Assembly (NCBI GenBank): GCA_001548435.1
Contig: AP017309.1
Span: 124,001 to 188,000, forward strand
Reading direction: 5' to 3'
DNA from: Leptolyngbya sp. NIES-3755
GTDB lineage: Bacteria; Cyanobacteriota; Cyanobacteriia; Leptolyngbyales; Leptolyngbyaceae
DNA length: 64,000 bases
Positions 25,672 through 35,683 of the stretch are shown in pieces. Every line of letters begins with the position of its first letter. Position 1 is the stretch's first letter. The position numbers and the translations under genes are program-made. Under the pieces are notes generated by a model. It was not told the origin of the DNA, did not search any database, and saw only the letters and a program-made list of their open reading frames with translations.

Positions 25672-25842
25672 ATGAATGATCAGACACCGAACATTAAAGT
25701 CAGCTTCTAAACTCTTAATTTCAAGGTAAAGCAACTCTTGACTCGTCTCATATCCCAGGCAGAAAAATCAGCAACGGATGCTTTGAATTTGAAGCATGAG
25801 GAGTCAGAAAATAAGGCTCACTGTCTTGTTTAATCATCATGT
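25672..25842 (-). pseudogene. Duplicated 5' fragment of the alpha/beta hydrolase gene
   Basis: The DNA is nearly identical to 23594-23761, covering the first 55 or so codons of the hydrolase. Small deletions (for example CCAT lost at the ATCCCAGG junction) break the frame. It abuts the 3' end of coaR. Confidence 0.8.
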
Positions 25843-26951
25843 CCCGTGGGTAAATAGCAGTGGCAGTTTGGCTTCTCAATTAAGGACTCGACTAGCGCAT
25901 TCAATGCGGTGGCTGCCAATAATCCGCCGCCGATCGTTCCCTCGATCGTCAGATAAGGAACACCCAATTTCATCAAGCGCCGTTTTGCAGCAGGTGCGTG
26001 ACTGAAGCCGATCGGCATTGCAATCACAAGTGCGGGTTGGATCTGACCTTGTTCGATTAAGGTACAGACAGACATCAAGACGGAAGGAGCATAGCCAATC
26101 ACCAGAATGCTGCCTGTCGGAAGTTGCTGTAGCTTCTCTTTCCATTGCTCATTGTTCCAAAAGGCTCGCTCTGCCTCTGCTGCATCGGTGATATGCAAGT
26201 CATCGATCAGCGTCTTAGCTGAACACTGGAGATGAGCAAGGCGCGTTTGATCTAAAGCAGCAACGACCGGAGAAACATCGCCAATAATGGGACATCCCGC
26301 TTTAAGAGCATCACGAGCAGCAGCGATCGCGCCTTTACTCAGTCGAACAAACTGTACTAAGCTGACATCGCCGCAAGCAAGTACGAGCTTCGATAGTAAA
26401 TCAACTTCAATCTCAGAACGGTCAGACAAATCGGGCAATAACTGCTGCAAGGATTCTTGAAACATTTCTGGATGAGCCGATGTTTCTGCATCTAAGCGCT
26501 GCCAGAGTTTTTCTAGTTCTCCAGATCCATCCTGTGTTTCGACTTCGAGCAATCTGAGTTGAGCGAGGGCTTCTGCTTGGATGATCTGACAGTCACGATC
26601 GCGTCCCAACACTCCTTCTAAAGCGGCAGCCGTCTGACGCAAGCGAGCTAACTGCTGAATGACGGTGTGATACTGCTGTTGCAGTTGCATAACCAGCGCG
26701 GGTTCAGCACCTGTTTCAGCTTTATTTTTGAGCAACTGCTGAATATGAGAAAGCTGAAATCCTTGCTGCTTCAACGCTACGATCTGTTTGAGTTGCTGAA
26801 CTTCGCGCTGGCTATAGAGGCGATAGTTGCTGGCAGAGCGGGAAGGTTGTGGCAACAGTCCTAATGTGTGATAGTGCCGCACCATCCGAGGAGTAACGCC
26901 ACCGCCAACCGCCTCAGTTAATTCCTTAATCGTCAGATTCTGCGTCTTCAT
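25830..26951 (-). CDS. coaR: CoaR: MerR-family cobalt sensor with precorrin isomerase-like domain
   Basis: The 373-residue protein has an N-terminal MerR helix-turn-helix (TIKELTEAVGGGVTPRMVRHYHTLGLL), a coiled-coil linker and a C-terminal CbiC/precorrin-8X methylmutase-like domain (CPIIGDVSPVVAAL, PALVIAMPIGFSHAPAAKRRL, EGTIGGGLLAATALNAL). The tail carries Cys-His-Cys (PNCHCYL). This is the exact architecture of cyanobacterial CoaR, which activates coaT in response to cobalt and may also sense a corrinoid. It is divergent from coaT with the expected operator between them. Confidence 0.95.
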   Translation of the reverse strand: MKTQNLTIKELTEAVGGGVTPRMVRHYHTLGLLPQPSRSASNYRLYSQREVQQLKQIVALKQQGFQLSHIQQLLKNKAETGAEPALVMQLQQQYHTVIQQLARLRQTAAALEGVLGRDRDCQIIQAEALAQLRLLEVETQDGSGELEKLWQRLDAETSAHPEMFQESLQQLLPDLSDRSEIEVDLLSKLVLACGDVSLVQFVRLSKGAIAAARDALKAGCPIIGDVSPVVAALDQTRLAHLQCSAKTLIDDLHITDAAEAERAFWNNEQWKEKLQQLPTGSILVIGYAPSVLMSVCTLIEQGQIQPALVIAMPIGFSHAPAAKRRLMKLGVPYLTIEGTIGGGLLAATALNALVESLIEKPNCHCYLPTGHDD

Positions 26952-26973
26952 CTCCCTATCTTAAGGCAGGAGC

Positions 26974-27005
26974 TTGACATTAACACCAATGTCAAGGTTT
27001 AGCAT
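26974..27005 (+). promoter_or_regulatory. CoaR-regulated coaT promoter
   Basis: TTGACA (26974) and TAGCAT (27000) are 20 bp apart. A perfect dyad TTGACATT-N6-AATGTCAA lies in the spacer region. Overlong spacing plus dyad is the MerR activation design and matches the coaR-coaT layout. Confidence 0.85.
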
Positions 27006-27036
27006 AAAAGCTCAGTTCTGTCTCTACCGATTACCG

Positions 27037-28953
27037 ATGTCTTCCCTCACTTTTTCTCGCGTTCCTACTTTGCTGAAAGAGCATCCTGATGCCCTTGCTG
27101 CGATCGTCTGTGGCATTCTAGTCTTCCTGGGCTGGCTCACTCTACAATCGGGCTGGTTGGGACTGGCACTGCTCATTTTACCTGCTGCTTATGTCATTGG
27201 CGGCTATGAAAGCGCCCGTGAAGGTCTAACTACCCTGTTTGAAGAAAAAGAACTTGATGTCGATCTCCTGATGATTGTGGCAGCATTGGAAGCCGCAGGA
27301 TTGGGATTGTGGCGACGCGAATATTCTTTCATTGTTGACGGTGCTATTTTGATCTTGATCTTTGCTGTTAGTGGCGCGTTAGAAGGCTATGCCATGCAGC
27401 GCACCGAGCGGAGTATTCGGGGCTTGATGAGTTTGACTTCCGATACCGCACGAGTTTTGCACAAGGGACAAGAGAAAAATGTTGCGATCGCACAACTTCA
27501 AATCGGCGACGAAGTAATCGTGAAACCGGGCGAACTGGTTCCGACTGATGGATTAGTCGTCGAAGGCTCTAGTACCCTTAACCAAGCGCCAATCACAGGG
27601 GAATCAATGCCTGTAGAGAAATCGATCGGCGATGAAGTGTTTGCTGGAACCATTAATGGAAATGGCGCACTGAAACTCAAAATTCATCAGCCACCCGAAA
27701 GTAGTTTGATTCAGCGCGTGATTCGCCTGGTTGAACAAGCCCAAACCGAAGCACCTCCGTCACAGCAATTTATCGAACGATTTGAACGGAGCTATGCCAA
27801 GGTGATCGTGATAGCTGGAATCTTGCTGGCGATCGTGCCGCCTTTCTTTTGGGGCTGGAGTTGGGAAACGACGATCTATCGCGCCCTGATTTTTCTGGTC
27901 GTTGCGTCTCCCTGTGCGTTAATGGCAGCAATCATGCCTACTTTGCTGTCAGGAATTGCAAATGGAGCGCGGCAAGGAATTTTGTTCAAAAATGGCGCTC
28001 AACTGGAACTGATTGGACGAGTGAAAGCGATCGCATTCGACAAAACTGGAACGCTAACGACCGGAAAGCCTCAAGTCGTTCAAGTGATTGCCATTGCTCA
28101 AGAAGCACAATTACTTCGAGTAGCGGCAAGTTTAGAAAGTTTGTCTGAACATCCGATTGGGGAAGCGATCGTCAAATTTGCTCAACAACAGCAAATTGAA
28201 TGGCAGAGTGCAATAAATGTTCAAGCTCATGCGGGGCAAGGAATTACGGGAGAAATTGATGGACAGCTTGCGATCGTCGGGAAAGCTGCTTTTGTTTTAG
28301 AACAAGTCAGAGGATGGTCAGAAACTTTAGTAACCTCTGCTCAGCAATTAGAAGAGGCTGGAAAAACGGTCGTTTGGATTGCTTACGCGGGCAAGCCTCT
28401 TGGAATGATCGCGATCGCCGATACCGTTCGCCCTGAAGCTACAAAAACAATCCATCGATTAAAGCAATTAGGGATTGAGGAAATCGTGATGTTGACGGGA
28501 GATAATGAGCGCACTGCCCACAGCATTGCCCGTGAATTGGGAATTGACCAAGTGTATTCTGAACTGTTGCCGGAATATAAAGTTGATGTAGTGCGATCGC
28601 TCCAACGGCGATATCACACCGTTGCAATGGTAGGCGATGGCATCAACGATGCGCCTGCTCTTGCTCAAGCATCTGTTGGGATTGCAATGGGAACTGCGGG
28701 AAGTGATGTAGCGCTTGAAACCGCAGACATCGTGTTAATGGCAGATCGGCTGGAACGATTAGTAACCGCGATTCGGCTCGGTCGTCGTTCTCAGCGCATT
28801 GTGAAACAGAATATTGTATTTGCACTAGGTTTCATTGTGCTGTTGTTAGTCGCAAACTTTGCAAGCCACATCACCCTACCTTTGGGAGTGGTGGGACACG
28901 AAGGATCAACTGTGCTAGTTACGCTGAGTGGGTTGAGACTACTGAAACGCTGA
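27037..28953 (+). CDS. coaT: CoaT: P1B-4 cobalt-exporting ATPase
   Basis: The 638-residue protein has no N-terminal HMA domain. Key motifs are TGES, SPC in place of CPC (VVASPCALMAA, about residue 289), DKTGT (about 334), [16 protein letters not shown] and HEGST in the last membrane helix (about 621). SPC plus HEGST define P1B-4 ATPases, which export Co and related divalent ions. The start at 27037 is chosen because earlier in-frame starts overlap the promoter. It is controlled by the divergent CoaR. Confidence 0.94.
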   Translation: MSSLTFSRVPTLLKEHPDALAAIVCGILVFLGWLTLQSGWLGLALLILPAAYVIGGYESAREGLTTLFEEKELDVDLLMIVAALEAAGLGLWRREYSFIVDGAILILIFAVSGALEGYAMQRTERSIRGLMSLTSDTARVLHKGQEKNVAIAQLQIGDEVIVKPGELVPTDGLVVEGSSTLNQAPITGESMPVEKSIGDEVFAGTINGNGALKLKIHQPPESSLIQRVIRLVEQAQTEAPPSQQFIERFERSYAKVIVIAGILLAIVPPFFWGWSWETTIYRALIFLVVASPCALMAAIMPTLLSGIANGARQGILFKNGAQLELIGRVKAIAFDKTGTLTTGKPQVVQVIAIAQEAQLLRVAASLESLSEHPIGEAIVKFAQQQQIEWQSAINVQAHAGQGITGEIDGQLAIVGKAAFVLEQVRGWSETLVTSAQQLEEAGKTVVWIAYAGKPLGMIAIADTVRPEATKTIHRLKQLGIEEIVMLTGDNERTAHSIARELGIDQVYSELLPEYKVDVVRSLQRRYHTVAMVGDGINDAPALAQASVGIAMGTAGSDVALETADIVLMADRLERLVTAIRLGRRSQRIVKQNIVFALGFIVLLLVANFASHITLPLGVVGHEGSTVLVTLSGLRLLKR

Positions 28954-28972
28954 CGATGTGAAATTTGTTCAT

Positions 28973-29236
28973 CTAAATTAGTAAATCTAAAGCCTTGCGA
29001 AAATTATTAAGTTCTCCTTCAAACTCTCCAGTTTCAGACGCTTCAACCAGGCAATGCTCAACATGGTCGAGCAGAATAATTTGAGCGACTTTATTCAGCG
29101 CCGATCGTGCTGCAACCACTTGCGTTACAACATCGGGGCAGGGGCGATCCGCTTCGACCATCTTGGAAATTCCTTCAATGTGCCCTTTAATTCGAGCCAG
29201 TCGATTCAGAACTTGTTGCGTGTGAGCGTGAGCCAT
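28973..29236 (-). CDS. CsoR/RcnR-family metal-sensing repressor (InrS-like)
   Basis: The 87-residue four-helix protein carries N-terminal His residues (MAHAHTQQ), KGHIEGI, PCPDV and HVEHCLVEA. These correspond to the Cys-His-Cys set of CsoR plus a His in the first helix, as in the cyanobacterial nickel sensor InrS. Family members repress efflux genes and release DNA on Cu(I), Ni(II) or Co(II). The ATG at 29236 is preceded by a G-tract that serves as ribosome binding site and part of its operator. No obvious target gene lies downstream on the same strand. Confidence 0.85.
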   Translation of the reverse strand: MAHAHTQQVLNRLARIKGHIEGISKMVEADRPCPDVVTQVVAARSALNKVAQIILLDHVEHCLVEASETGEFEGELNNFRKALDLLI

Positions 29237-29243
29237 GATAATG

Positions 29244-29270
29244 CCCCCCCTGGGGATCAAGATACCTTGA
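29244..29270 (-). promoter_or_regulatory. G-tract operator of the CsoR/RcnR-type gene
   Basis: CCCCCCC (29244-29250) followed by TGGGG (29251-29255) and flanking AT-rich sequence is the G/C-tract design of CsoR/RcnR operators. Its position at the start codon suggests autorepression. Confidence 0.6.
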
Positions 29271-29500
29271 TTCTACAATCTCTACAAACGAGAAAAACAG
29301 GTATTCAGAAAGACGCGAGGTGATTGAGTTCTTCTCAGATACGTCTGGTTAGCCGCTAACCAAAATCAGGATAATGAGATCGTTTTCAGTCACTCAAGAA
29401 ACGCTGCATGATTAGCAAACATCGTGACCTATTCAGCAATCAAACAGGGAAAATGGCTGGTTGGGTCGAGGGGGGATATTATTCCCCGCCCCTCCCATTT

Positions 29501-29535
29501 AGATCCGGACGTGCAGATTTTTCCGCATCCGGCTC
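29501..29535 (-). ncRNA. Group II intron domain V
   Basis: Read on the minus strand, GAGCCGGATGCGGAAA and TCTGCACGTCCGGATCT fold into the conserved 34-nt catalytic hairpin with its GAAA-type loop and 2-nt bulge. Confidence 0.88.
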
Positions 29536-29544
29536 CCGACGTTC

Positions 29545-31056
29545 TTAGCTTTCGCTTTTGCTCTTGTGAACAAGATCGTGACAGCTTTCATGAATTGCTA
29601 GAAGGTTGTTTTTCTTCCAGTTGGAGTGGTTTCCATCGACGTGATGTAGATGTACCTTCTCGTCACTTAGCAGTTTTAAGCCACAATATCCACATTCATG
29701 GTTCTGCCGCTTTAAGGCTTTAGAGGTTTCGCCATCATACAGCTTGCTGTTACGCTCGCTCCAGTAGGCAATGTCTCCATCAAAGGGAGATTTCTCTCCC
29801 GTGACATTAGAGTGTCTGTTCTCGGAGTGAGGAATCGCTGGAAACGCTTTGTTCAGTAATTGCTTACTGGTGCTGCGGTTCTGTTTTGATTCCTTATTGA
29901 ATACCTTAAACGCTCTATTTTGCATGTGATACAGCGAAAACCGTGTTCCGCTCATCTTGCAGAAGCGGTGGTAGTTCCTCCAGCCTCTAACTACGGGTGC
30001 TAGTTTGTTAGCCTTATCCGTAGCACCATAATTCGAGTGGTTAACGATGCGTTTTACTTTCTGTCGGAATGTTTTGAAGTTATCCACCGAAGGGACACTT
30101 CTAAACTTTCCGTTTTTCTGCACGACGAAGTGCCAACCAAGAAAGTCAAATCCGTCTGTCGAGGCGGTTAGTTTTGTCTTCTTTTCACTGACCTGCATTC
30201 CTCGCTGGGCAAGAAACTGGCTAATTCTGTCAAGGATTGCCTCGGCATCATCTTGTGGTTTGAGAATATAAATCATATCATCGGCATATCGCACCGATTG
30301 ATGAATCTTCTCAATTCCGTTCAAGGCGATGTTGGCAAGTAACGGGCTGACCACTCCACCTTGTTGTGTTCCTTGTTCCGGAAAATCTGGATTGACTCCT
30401 GCTTTGAGGCATCGGAAGATACCGAGCTTTATACCTAATGGGGCAATGAGTCTTTCCATGATAGAGGCATGGCTGATCCGGTCGAAGCATCGTTCGATAT
30501 CGAGTTCAATGACCCGCTTTTCGATTCCGTGGCTCATGGAGCGAAGGTTTTGAAACAAGAACTTTTGCGCGTCATGTGCTGAACGTCCTGCTCTAAATCC
30601 ATAGCTCCTAGCATGGAATGTTGCTTCGTGCGCTGGTTCCAGGGCAAACTTTGTAAGGCATTGCCATGCTCTGTCTGCAATGGTAGGGACTTTCAGGATG
30701 CGGGATTTTCCGTCCTTTTTGGGGATGGAAATTTCCCTCAACTTCTGGTGGTGCCAGTTGTTGTAATGGCTCTTGAGGTATTCACTTAGTTTGTACCTTT
30801 CCTCACAGGTCAGTGAGGCTTTGCCATCGATTCCTGCGGTCTTTTTCCCAGCATTTAGCTGCGTGATCTGACGAATTGCCAGTAATCTTGCCGCTAAGGA
30901 TTTCAGAATCAGCTTTTGAAGAGATCTCGCCTTCCGCTTGTCATCCTCTCGAACTGCTTTGAACACGCGCCGTTGTAGGCGGAATAGGTTGCGCCGGTAT
31001 TTCTTCCAGGGCAACTCTTTCCAAGATTCACTAGCATTGCTGTCGTGCCTAACCAT
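29545..31056 (-). CDS. ltrA: Group II intron reverse transcriptase/maturase with HNH endonuclease
   Basis: The 503-residue protein has the N-terminal RT0 region, fingers/palm motifs (KKDGKSRILKVPTIADRAWQ, FDRISHASIM, QGGVVSPLLANI), the catalytic YADD (SVRYADDMIYIL), a maturase domain X and a C-terminal HNH nuclease (CGYCGLKL, HLHHVDGNHSNWKKNNLLAIHESCHDLVH). It is complete. It promotes splicing and retrohoming of its host intron. Confidence 0.95.
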   Translation of the reverse strand: MVRHDSNASESWKELPWKKYRRNLFRLQRRVFKAVREDDKRKARSLQKLILKSLAARLLAIRQITQLNAGKKTAGIDGKASLTCEERYKLSEYLKSHYNNWHHQKLREISIPKKDGKSRILKVPTIADRAWQCLTKFALEPAHEATFHARSYGFRAGRSAHDAQKFLFQNLRSMSHGIEKRVIELDIERCFDRISHASIMERLIAPLGIKLGIFRCLKAGVNPDFPEQGTQQGGVVSPLLANIALNGIEKIHQSVRYADDMIYILKPQDDAEAILDRISQFLAQRGMQVSEKKTKLTASTDGFDFLGWHFVVQKNGKFRSVPSVDNFKTFRQKVKRIVNHSNYGATDKANKLAPVVRGWRNYHRFCKMSGTRFSLYHMQNRAFKVFNKESKQNRSTSKQLLNKAFPAIPHSENRHSNVTGEKSPFDGDIAYWSERNSKLYDGETSKALKRQNHECGYCGLKLLSDEKVHLHHVDGNHSNWKKNNLLAIHESCHDLVHKSKSES

Positions 31057-33328
31057 GCTCTATTCCGGTTTGTGTCTTCTGAACGCCTTGCAGCAATTAC
31101 GCTGCATCCTACCCGAATTGAAGGAGTTCCGCTACTCGTCCAGCCTACTCAGGGGTTCGACCTCCCCTAGACCTTCAACTCGTTTTTATTCGTTCCCCCA
31201 GTTAGATCGTTTTGTTCCCTTAGGTGTAACCAATTCAACCACTAGATCCCCTGGACTCTAACCGCTATTAGCATAAAATGCGGCGGGAATTGACTCTAGT
31301 GAAGTCGGGGTAGTTATGTTGTGCCCCGCTTACTGGTAGGTTGCTTTTCTAGGTTCTGTTTCACCATAGGAACTCCCCTTTAGCTCCAGTGTCATTCCAC
31401 AACGAATGTCTGTTTGTGCCCTGTTCCCAGCTTCGACCTCCCGAATTCCGAGTCGGGTCATCGTGGGCAGATCGGGAGTCACACCTGAGTCTGGTGGGCG
31501 AGGCTTGCACTCGCATCAGACCGGGAGTTCAACCGTATCTTCTGATATGGTTGGAGTAGTTATGTACGGACTGCTTACCGTGATTCACTACTCAACGAAT
31601 CGCACTATGCTTCTAGTTACTGCTAAAGGTATGGTTTGTCTAAAGCTACCGATACCACAGTTGACAAAGGAAGTTACTTGGAAAGCAAAGGATGGAGATT
31701 AAGCGGAGAAGCAGCAACCCTTGATCGATCGCTACTGTTTCTGTGCAGGCTGCAAGTGCTTCGAGCTTTTTTGAAAAATACTTCATCCTTTGGGTCTTTT
31801 TCCCTAAACAGCAGTACCTCTTTAAGCTTCATAAATTTTGGTGTTGAATAACCGCATAGCATTGAGTGTTACCAACAAGGAAGACCCCATATCTTCAAAG
31901 ACTGCGATCGGCAATCCAATCACGCCCAAAACACCCAAGATGATGAACGTGGCATTCAAAACTAAGGCAACGACAATACTTTGTTGAATGACCGATAGTG
32001 TTCGACGACTGAGTTGAATCGCGTATCCTAAACGCCTCAAATCATTTCCTACTAGCACAATATCAGCCGCCTCCAACGCCACATCAATCTTACCCACAGC
32101 AAAACTGACATCGGCAGCAGCTAGGGCTGGTGTATCATTGATGCCATCTCCAACCATACCGACAACACCAAAACGACGCAGCTTCTGAATCGCTTGCAAT
32201 TTATCTTCGGGTAGCAATTCAGCCTGGTACTCTTCAATACCAACCTGCTGAGCGATTTGTCGTGCTACCGCTGATCGATCGCCCGTCAACATCACCAGTT
32301 GTTTGAGTCCAATGCGTTTGAGCAGTCGCACGGCTGCTGCGGATTCAAGCCGCAATCCGTCTGCTAGCGCGATCGCTCCCATCAATCCTTGTCGTGTTCC
32401 AATCAAGACTGGCGTTTGTCCTTGAGACTCAATTTTTGCCAATAACGATTGAGCCGCATCTGAAAGTTCAATCCCCTGTTCCTCGAACAATCGACGGTTG
32501 CCAACAAAATAAATTGCGAGTCCAAACTTTGCCCAAATTCCTTTACCAGGAACAGCAGTAAAGGATTCTGGAGTCTCCAGTTCCAATCCTTGAGCCGTTG
32601 CCTCAGCGATGATCGCTTTTGCTAATGGATGTTCTGACTGTTTTTCTAGAGAAGCAGCAATCATCAACATCATGTTGTCACTGATCAACCCCAGATTATG
32701 CACTTTCTGCACCACGGGTAGTCCTTGAGTAATCGTGCCAGTCTTATCAAAGGCTAAAGTTTTGAGCCGTCCAGCAGTCTCCAGCGCATGACCACCTTTG
32801 AACAACACGCCCTGACGAGTGGCGGCTCCGATCGCGCTAATCAATGAAACAGGCGTAGCAATGACCAACGCACAAGGGCAGGCAATGACGAGTAATACCA
32901 GAGCTTTGTAGAACCAGGGCTGAAACGGTTGAGCAAATAATAGCGGGGGAATTAGAGTGATCCCCACCGCAAGCACCAGAACGATTGGCGTATAGATAGC
33001 AGAAAAGCGATCGACCCATTGCTGAATCGGCGCACGGCTTTCTTGAGCCTCTTCAACTAAATGCACAATTCGAGCAACTGTTGTATCTCTAGCAGTGTGT
33101 GTGACCTCAACTTCTAAAAATCCGGTTTGGTTGAGGGTTCCCGCATACACTGAGTCTCCTTTTTCCTTGTTCTCTGGCAGAGATTCCCCGGTAATCGGAG
33201 ACTGATCCACCGCACTCGTACCAGAGAGGACAACACCATCGAGTGCAATGCGCTGTCCAGGACGAATGGTTAACATTTCTCCGATTTGAATTCCTTCAAC
33301 AAGAACAGAGATCTCTTGTCCATTCCGC

Positions 33329-34601
33329 TTCAGGGGGTGACAACGAAGCTACAAAGCAGACTGGATCAAGGAAATGGCGTTCAGACCTCGCTGGAAAAAG
33401 GTGCGTTTTTGGGGTTTGAGTGCCATGAGTTGATGCGCCAAGGTTGACCACAAATTGAGACTGCCAATCCATAAACTTCCATACAAGCCGATCCAAAATT
33501 GGCTGTGGCGATTTTGAGTGCGTTTGGGTTCTTTGACTCGACCGACATAGCGCTGCACTTGTTTTTTGCGAATGCGATGTCCCTGGATTGAAGCGAGTGA
33601 ATAGGCGAGGGTCATGAGTACGAGTAGAGCGGTAAATCGACGTGGATCAGCATGGCAATCTTCGAGGTGGTAGCCACCGGATTTCAAGTCCTTAAATCCT
33701 GGCTCGATGCAGAACCTGAAATCGTAGTGAAACAGCACTTGATTGACATCAGTGAGATTGGTGAGCAAGTACCACACCTCAGGCGTTGTGGATCGAGCAT
33801 AAGCGCGTTTCTGATAAATCACCAGATTATGTCTGCCGAACCCGCGTTTTTGTGTCACTTGGATTTGCAGATATTGTTCGGCAGCACCGGGAACTTGCGG
33901 CAGGTGATCAAGGCGCGAAAAGCTTGCACCTGTCTCTGGTTGAACAGTCGTACTCTTCGGTAAACGAAACACGAACGAGACTCGGTTCTGCACACACCAA
34001 GCAGCGAGTTCGATACTGTGGAATTCTCGGTCTCCTAATAAGACAAAGCGACGTTTTTTCAACAATTGAAATACAGGGCGCAACACTTTTTGTTGATCCT
34101 TGAGAGAACTCTGTCCTTGTTTATCGAGCCATATCCAATACAACGGGATGGCTCGGTTCTGATAAATAAAACTGACCATCATCAGGTTATGTTTATCCCA
34201 TTGCGTTCGGTCAAGTGCAATCTGTAAGGTTTGTCCACGCGGAATGTGTTGCTTAATCCACTGCTTAGCGATGGGAAACCATAACGCTTCCGGTGTCATC
34301 TGGGGCAAACTCAGGAATCGTTGCAGATTGCGCCGTCTACTCTCAAATAGAATCGGTTGGGGAAATAGCGTTGCAAGTCGTTCAATCGTAATTCTGCGTT
34401 CTTGCTGCAACAGTTCGACAAGGATTTCGAGCGTGATGAATTGAGCAGCCGAGAGTTGCGATTTCAAACAGGATTGATAGAATATAGGCAACATTTTTAA
34501 CAATGTAGGAGTGAATCGATTGGTTTCACTCCTTTTTTTCTGAGCTTATCGCTGCTATCCGGCATCGCTGCTACCTTTCAAGCCCGTTGTCACCCCCTGA
34601 A
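33329..34601 (-). mobile_element. IS4-family insertion sequence (1273 bp)
   Basis: The ends are TTCAGGGGGTGACAACG and its inverted copy CGTTGTCACCCCCTGAA. CCATTCCGC flanks both sides (33320-33328 and 34602-34610) as a 9-bp target duplication. A 546-bp truncated copy lies at 36462-37007. Confidence 0.92.
33349..34503 (-). CDS. IS4-family DDE transposase
   Basis: The 384-residue transposase has DDE-type motifs in QIALDRTQWD, LLGDREFHSIEL and FRFCIEPGFKDLKSGGYHLED, the last giving the Glu of the YREK-type region. It is full length and uninterrupted. Confidence 0.92.
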   Translation of the reverse strand: MLKMLPIFYQSCLKSQLSAAQFITLEILVELLQQERRITIERLATLFPQPILFESRRRNLQRFLSLPQMTPEALWFPIAKQWIKQHIPRGQTLQIALDRTQWDKHNLMMVSFIYQNRAIPLYWIWLDKQGQSSLKDQQKVLRPVFQLLKKRRFVLLGDREFHSIELAAWCVQNRVSFVFRLPKSTTVQPETGASFSRLDHLPQVPGAAEQYLQIQVTQKRGFGRHNLVIYQKRAYARSTTPEVWYLLTNLTDVNQVLFHYDFRFCIEPGFKDLKSGGYHLEDCHADPRRFTALLVLMTLAYSLASIQGHRIRKKQVQRYVGRVKEPKRTQNRHSQFWIGLYGSLWIGSLNLWSTLAHQLMALKPQKRTFFQRGLNAISLIQSAL

Positions 34602-35578
34602 CCATTCCGCCTAACTGTTGCCGTTGCAGGAGTGAGATCCATCAAGTCTCGAATCGCGTTACGGGTTCGACCCAGCGTGAAATTTTGCAGCGTTGTTCCG
34701 AGTGCAAATAGAAAAATGACGAGTGCGCCCTGAAACCACTGATTCAAAATTGCTGCCCCGATCGCGGCTAAGGTCATGAGCAAATTCATATCGGCTCGAC
34801 GCAATTTAAGCGCAATCCAGGCTGCCCGGAGAATGGGCACGATGGCAACAATTAAACTGGTTGCAAAAAATCCTTGAGCAACTAGCGGTAAGGACAGCAG
34901 GCGTTCAGCAAGTACTCCCAGTAGCAATCCAGCACCGCTAAAAAGCACAGTTTGCCCTCGCCGTGTTTTAAGCCAGAATTGCCATCCGCTCAGATCAGAC
35001 TTACGAGATTGCAAATTCTCAGCCAGGTGTTCTGTTGAGACGCTCGTATCTACTGATAAATTGACTGTTCTATCGGGTTCGACGGTGTAGCCTAGTGCTG
35101 TCACACGTCCAATGATGTCAGCTTCACTGGTTTGTCGTGGGTCATAGATGACGTTCAAGCGTTCTGAAGCGAAGTTAACCGTTGCCTCGCTAATTCCCGG
35201 TAGTTGCTGTAAATTCGCTGCAATGGTTTTGGCACAGCCACCACAATCCATACCGCCTACATGAGCTTGCATTTGCGTCGGTAAGGGTTGAATTTGGTCT
35301 GGGTAATCTGTGATCGATGCAAGGGTGTAACCCAGTGCTATAACGCGATCGCGAATTGTGGCTTCATTCACCTGCTGCGCGTCGTAAGTTACGTTAAGCC
35401 GCTCTGTAGTGAAACTGACTTTGGCTTCAGCGATTCCCGGAAGTTGCTGCAAAGTGGCTTCGATCGTCTTCGCACATCCTCCACAGTCCATTCCACCAAT
35501 TTGTGCTTGTAAGGTTTTTCGTGCTGAAGCTGAGTTCATCTGGCAACCCTTCAAAAATGTGCTTGTATTGAGATCAAA

Positions 35579-35624
35579 ACATATCAGTAAATGCTGATAT
35601 GTAAAATATTATCAGTTAGTGATA
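35579..35624. promoter_or_regulatory. ArsR/SmtB-type operators between ATPase and repressor genes
   Basis: ACATATCAG (35579-35587) and CTGATATGT (35594-35602) form a perfect 9-bp inverted repeat. A second, weaker dyad TATCA-N5-TGATA lies at 35610-35624. Both lie between the divergent ATPase and CmtR-like genes, as expected for the repressor's own operators. Confidence 0.8.
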
Positions 35625-35683
35625 TGATGTCAACGTATCAGCCATTAGTAATATGTCATCCTCTAAAACGTGCCAGTAAGCAA

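Larger units (their letters stand above)
29460..31605 (-). mobile_element. Group II intron with maturase
   Basis: The 5' end GTGCGATTCGTTGAG lies at 31605 on the minus strand, domain V at 29535-29501 and a GC-rich domain VI at about 29495-29466. The 3' end falls near 29460 (exact base uncertain). The element is about 2.15 kb and carries an intact reverse transcriptase gene. It sits 217 bp downstream of the broken Zn/Cd ATPase gene. Confidence 0.88.
31822..35539 (-). pseudogene. zntA: Zn/Cd/Pb P1B-2 ATPase split by an IS4-family element
   Basis: The N-terminal half (35539 down to 34602) has two HMA domains, each with GGMDCGGCAKTI, and the first membrane helices, ending TPATATVRRNG. The C-terminal half (33328 down to 31822) starts QEISVLVEGIQIGEMLTIRPGQ and has TGES, CPC (VIACPCALVIATPVS), DKTGT, SEHPLAKA and GDGINDTP. 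Removing the insertion and one 9-bp duplicate restores VRRNGQEISV in frame. Two CGGC HMA domains with CPC fit ZiaA/CadA-type Zn/Cd/Pb exporters. As it stands the exporter is inactive. The start ATG at 35539 is preceded by AAGGG. Confidence 0.9.

Noticed and set aside
26974-27036. Upstream TTG start for coaT
   Set aside because: It coincides with the -35 element and CoaR dyad, so it cannot be translated from this promoter.
29346-29362. Small hairpin TGGTTAG-CCG-CTAACCA as terminator or attachment site
   Set aside because: Seven pairs with a 3-nt loop and no T run; no further support.
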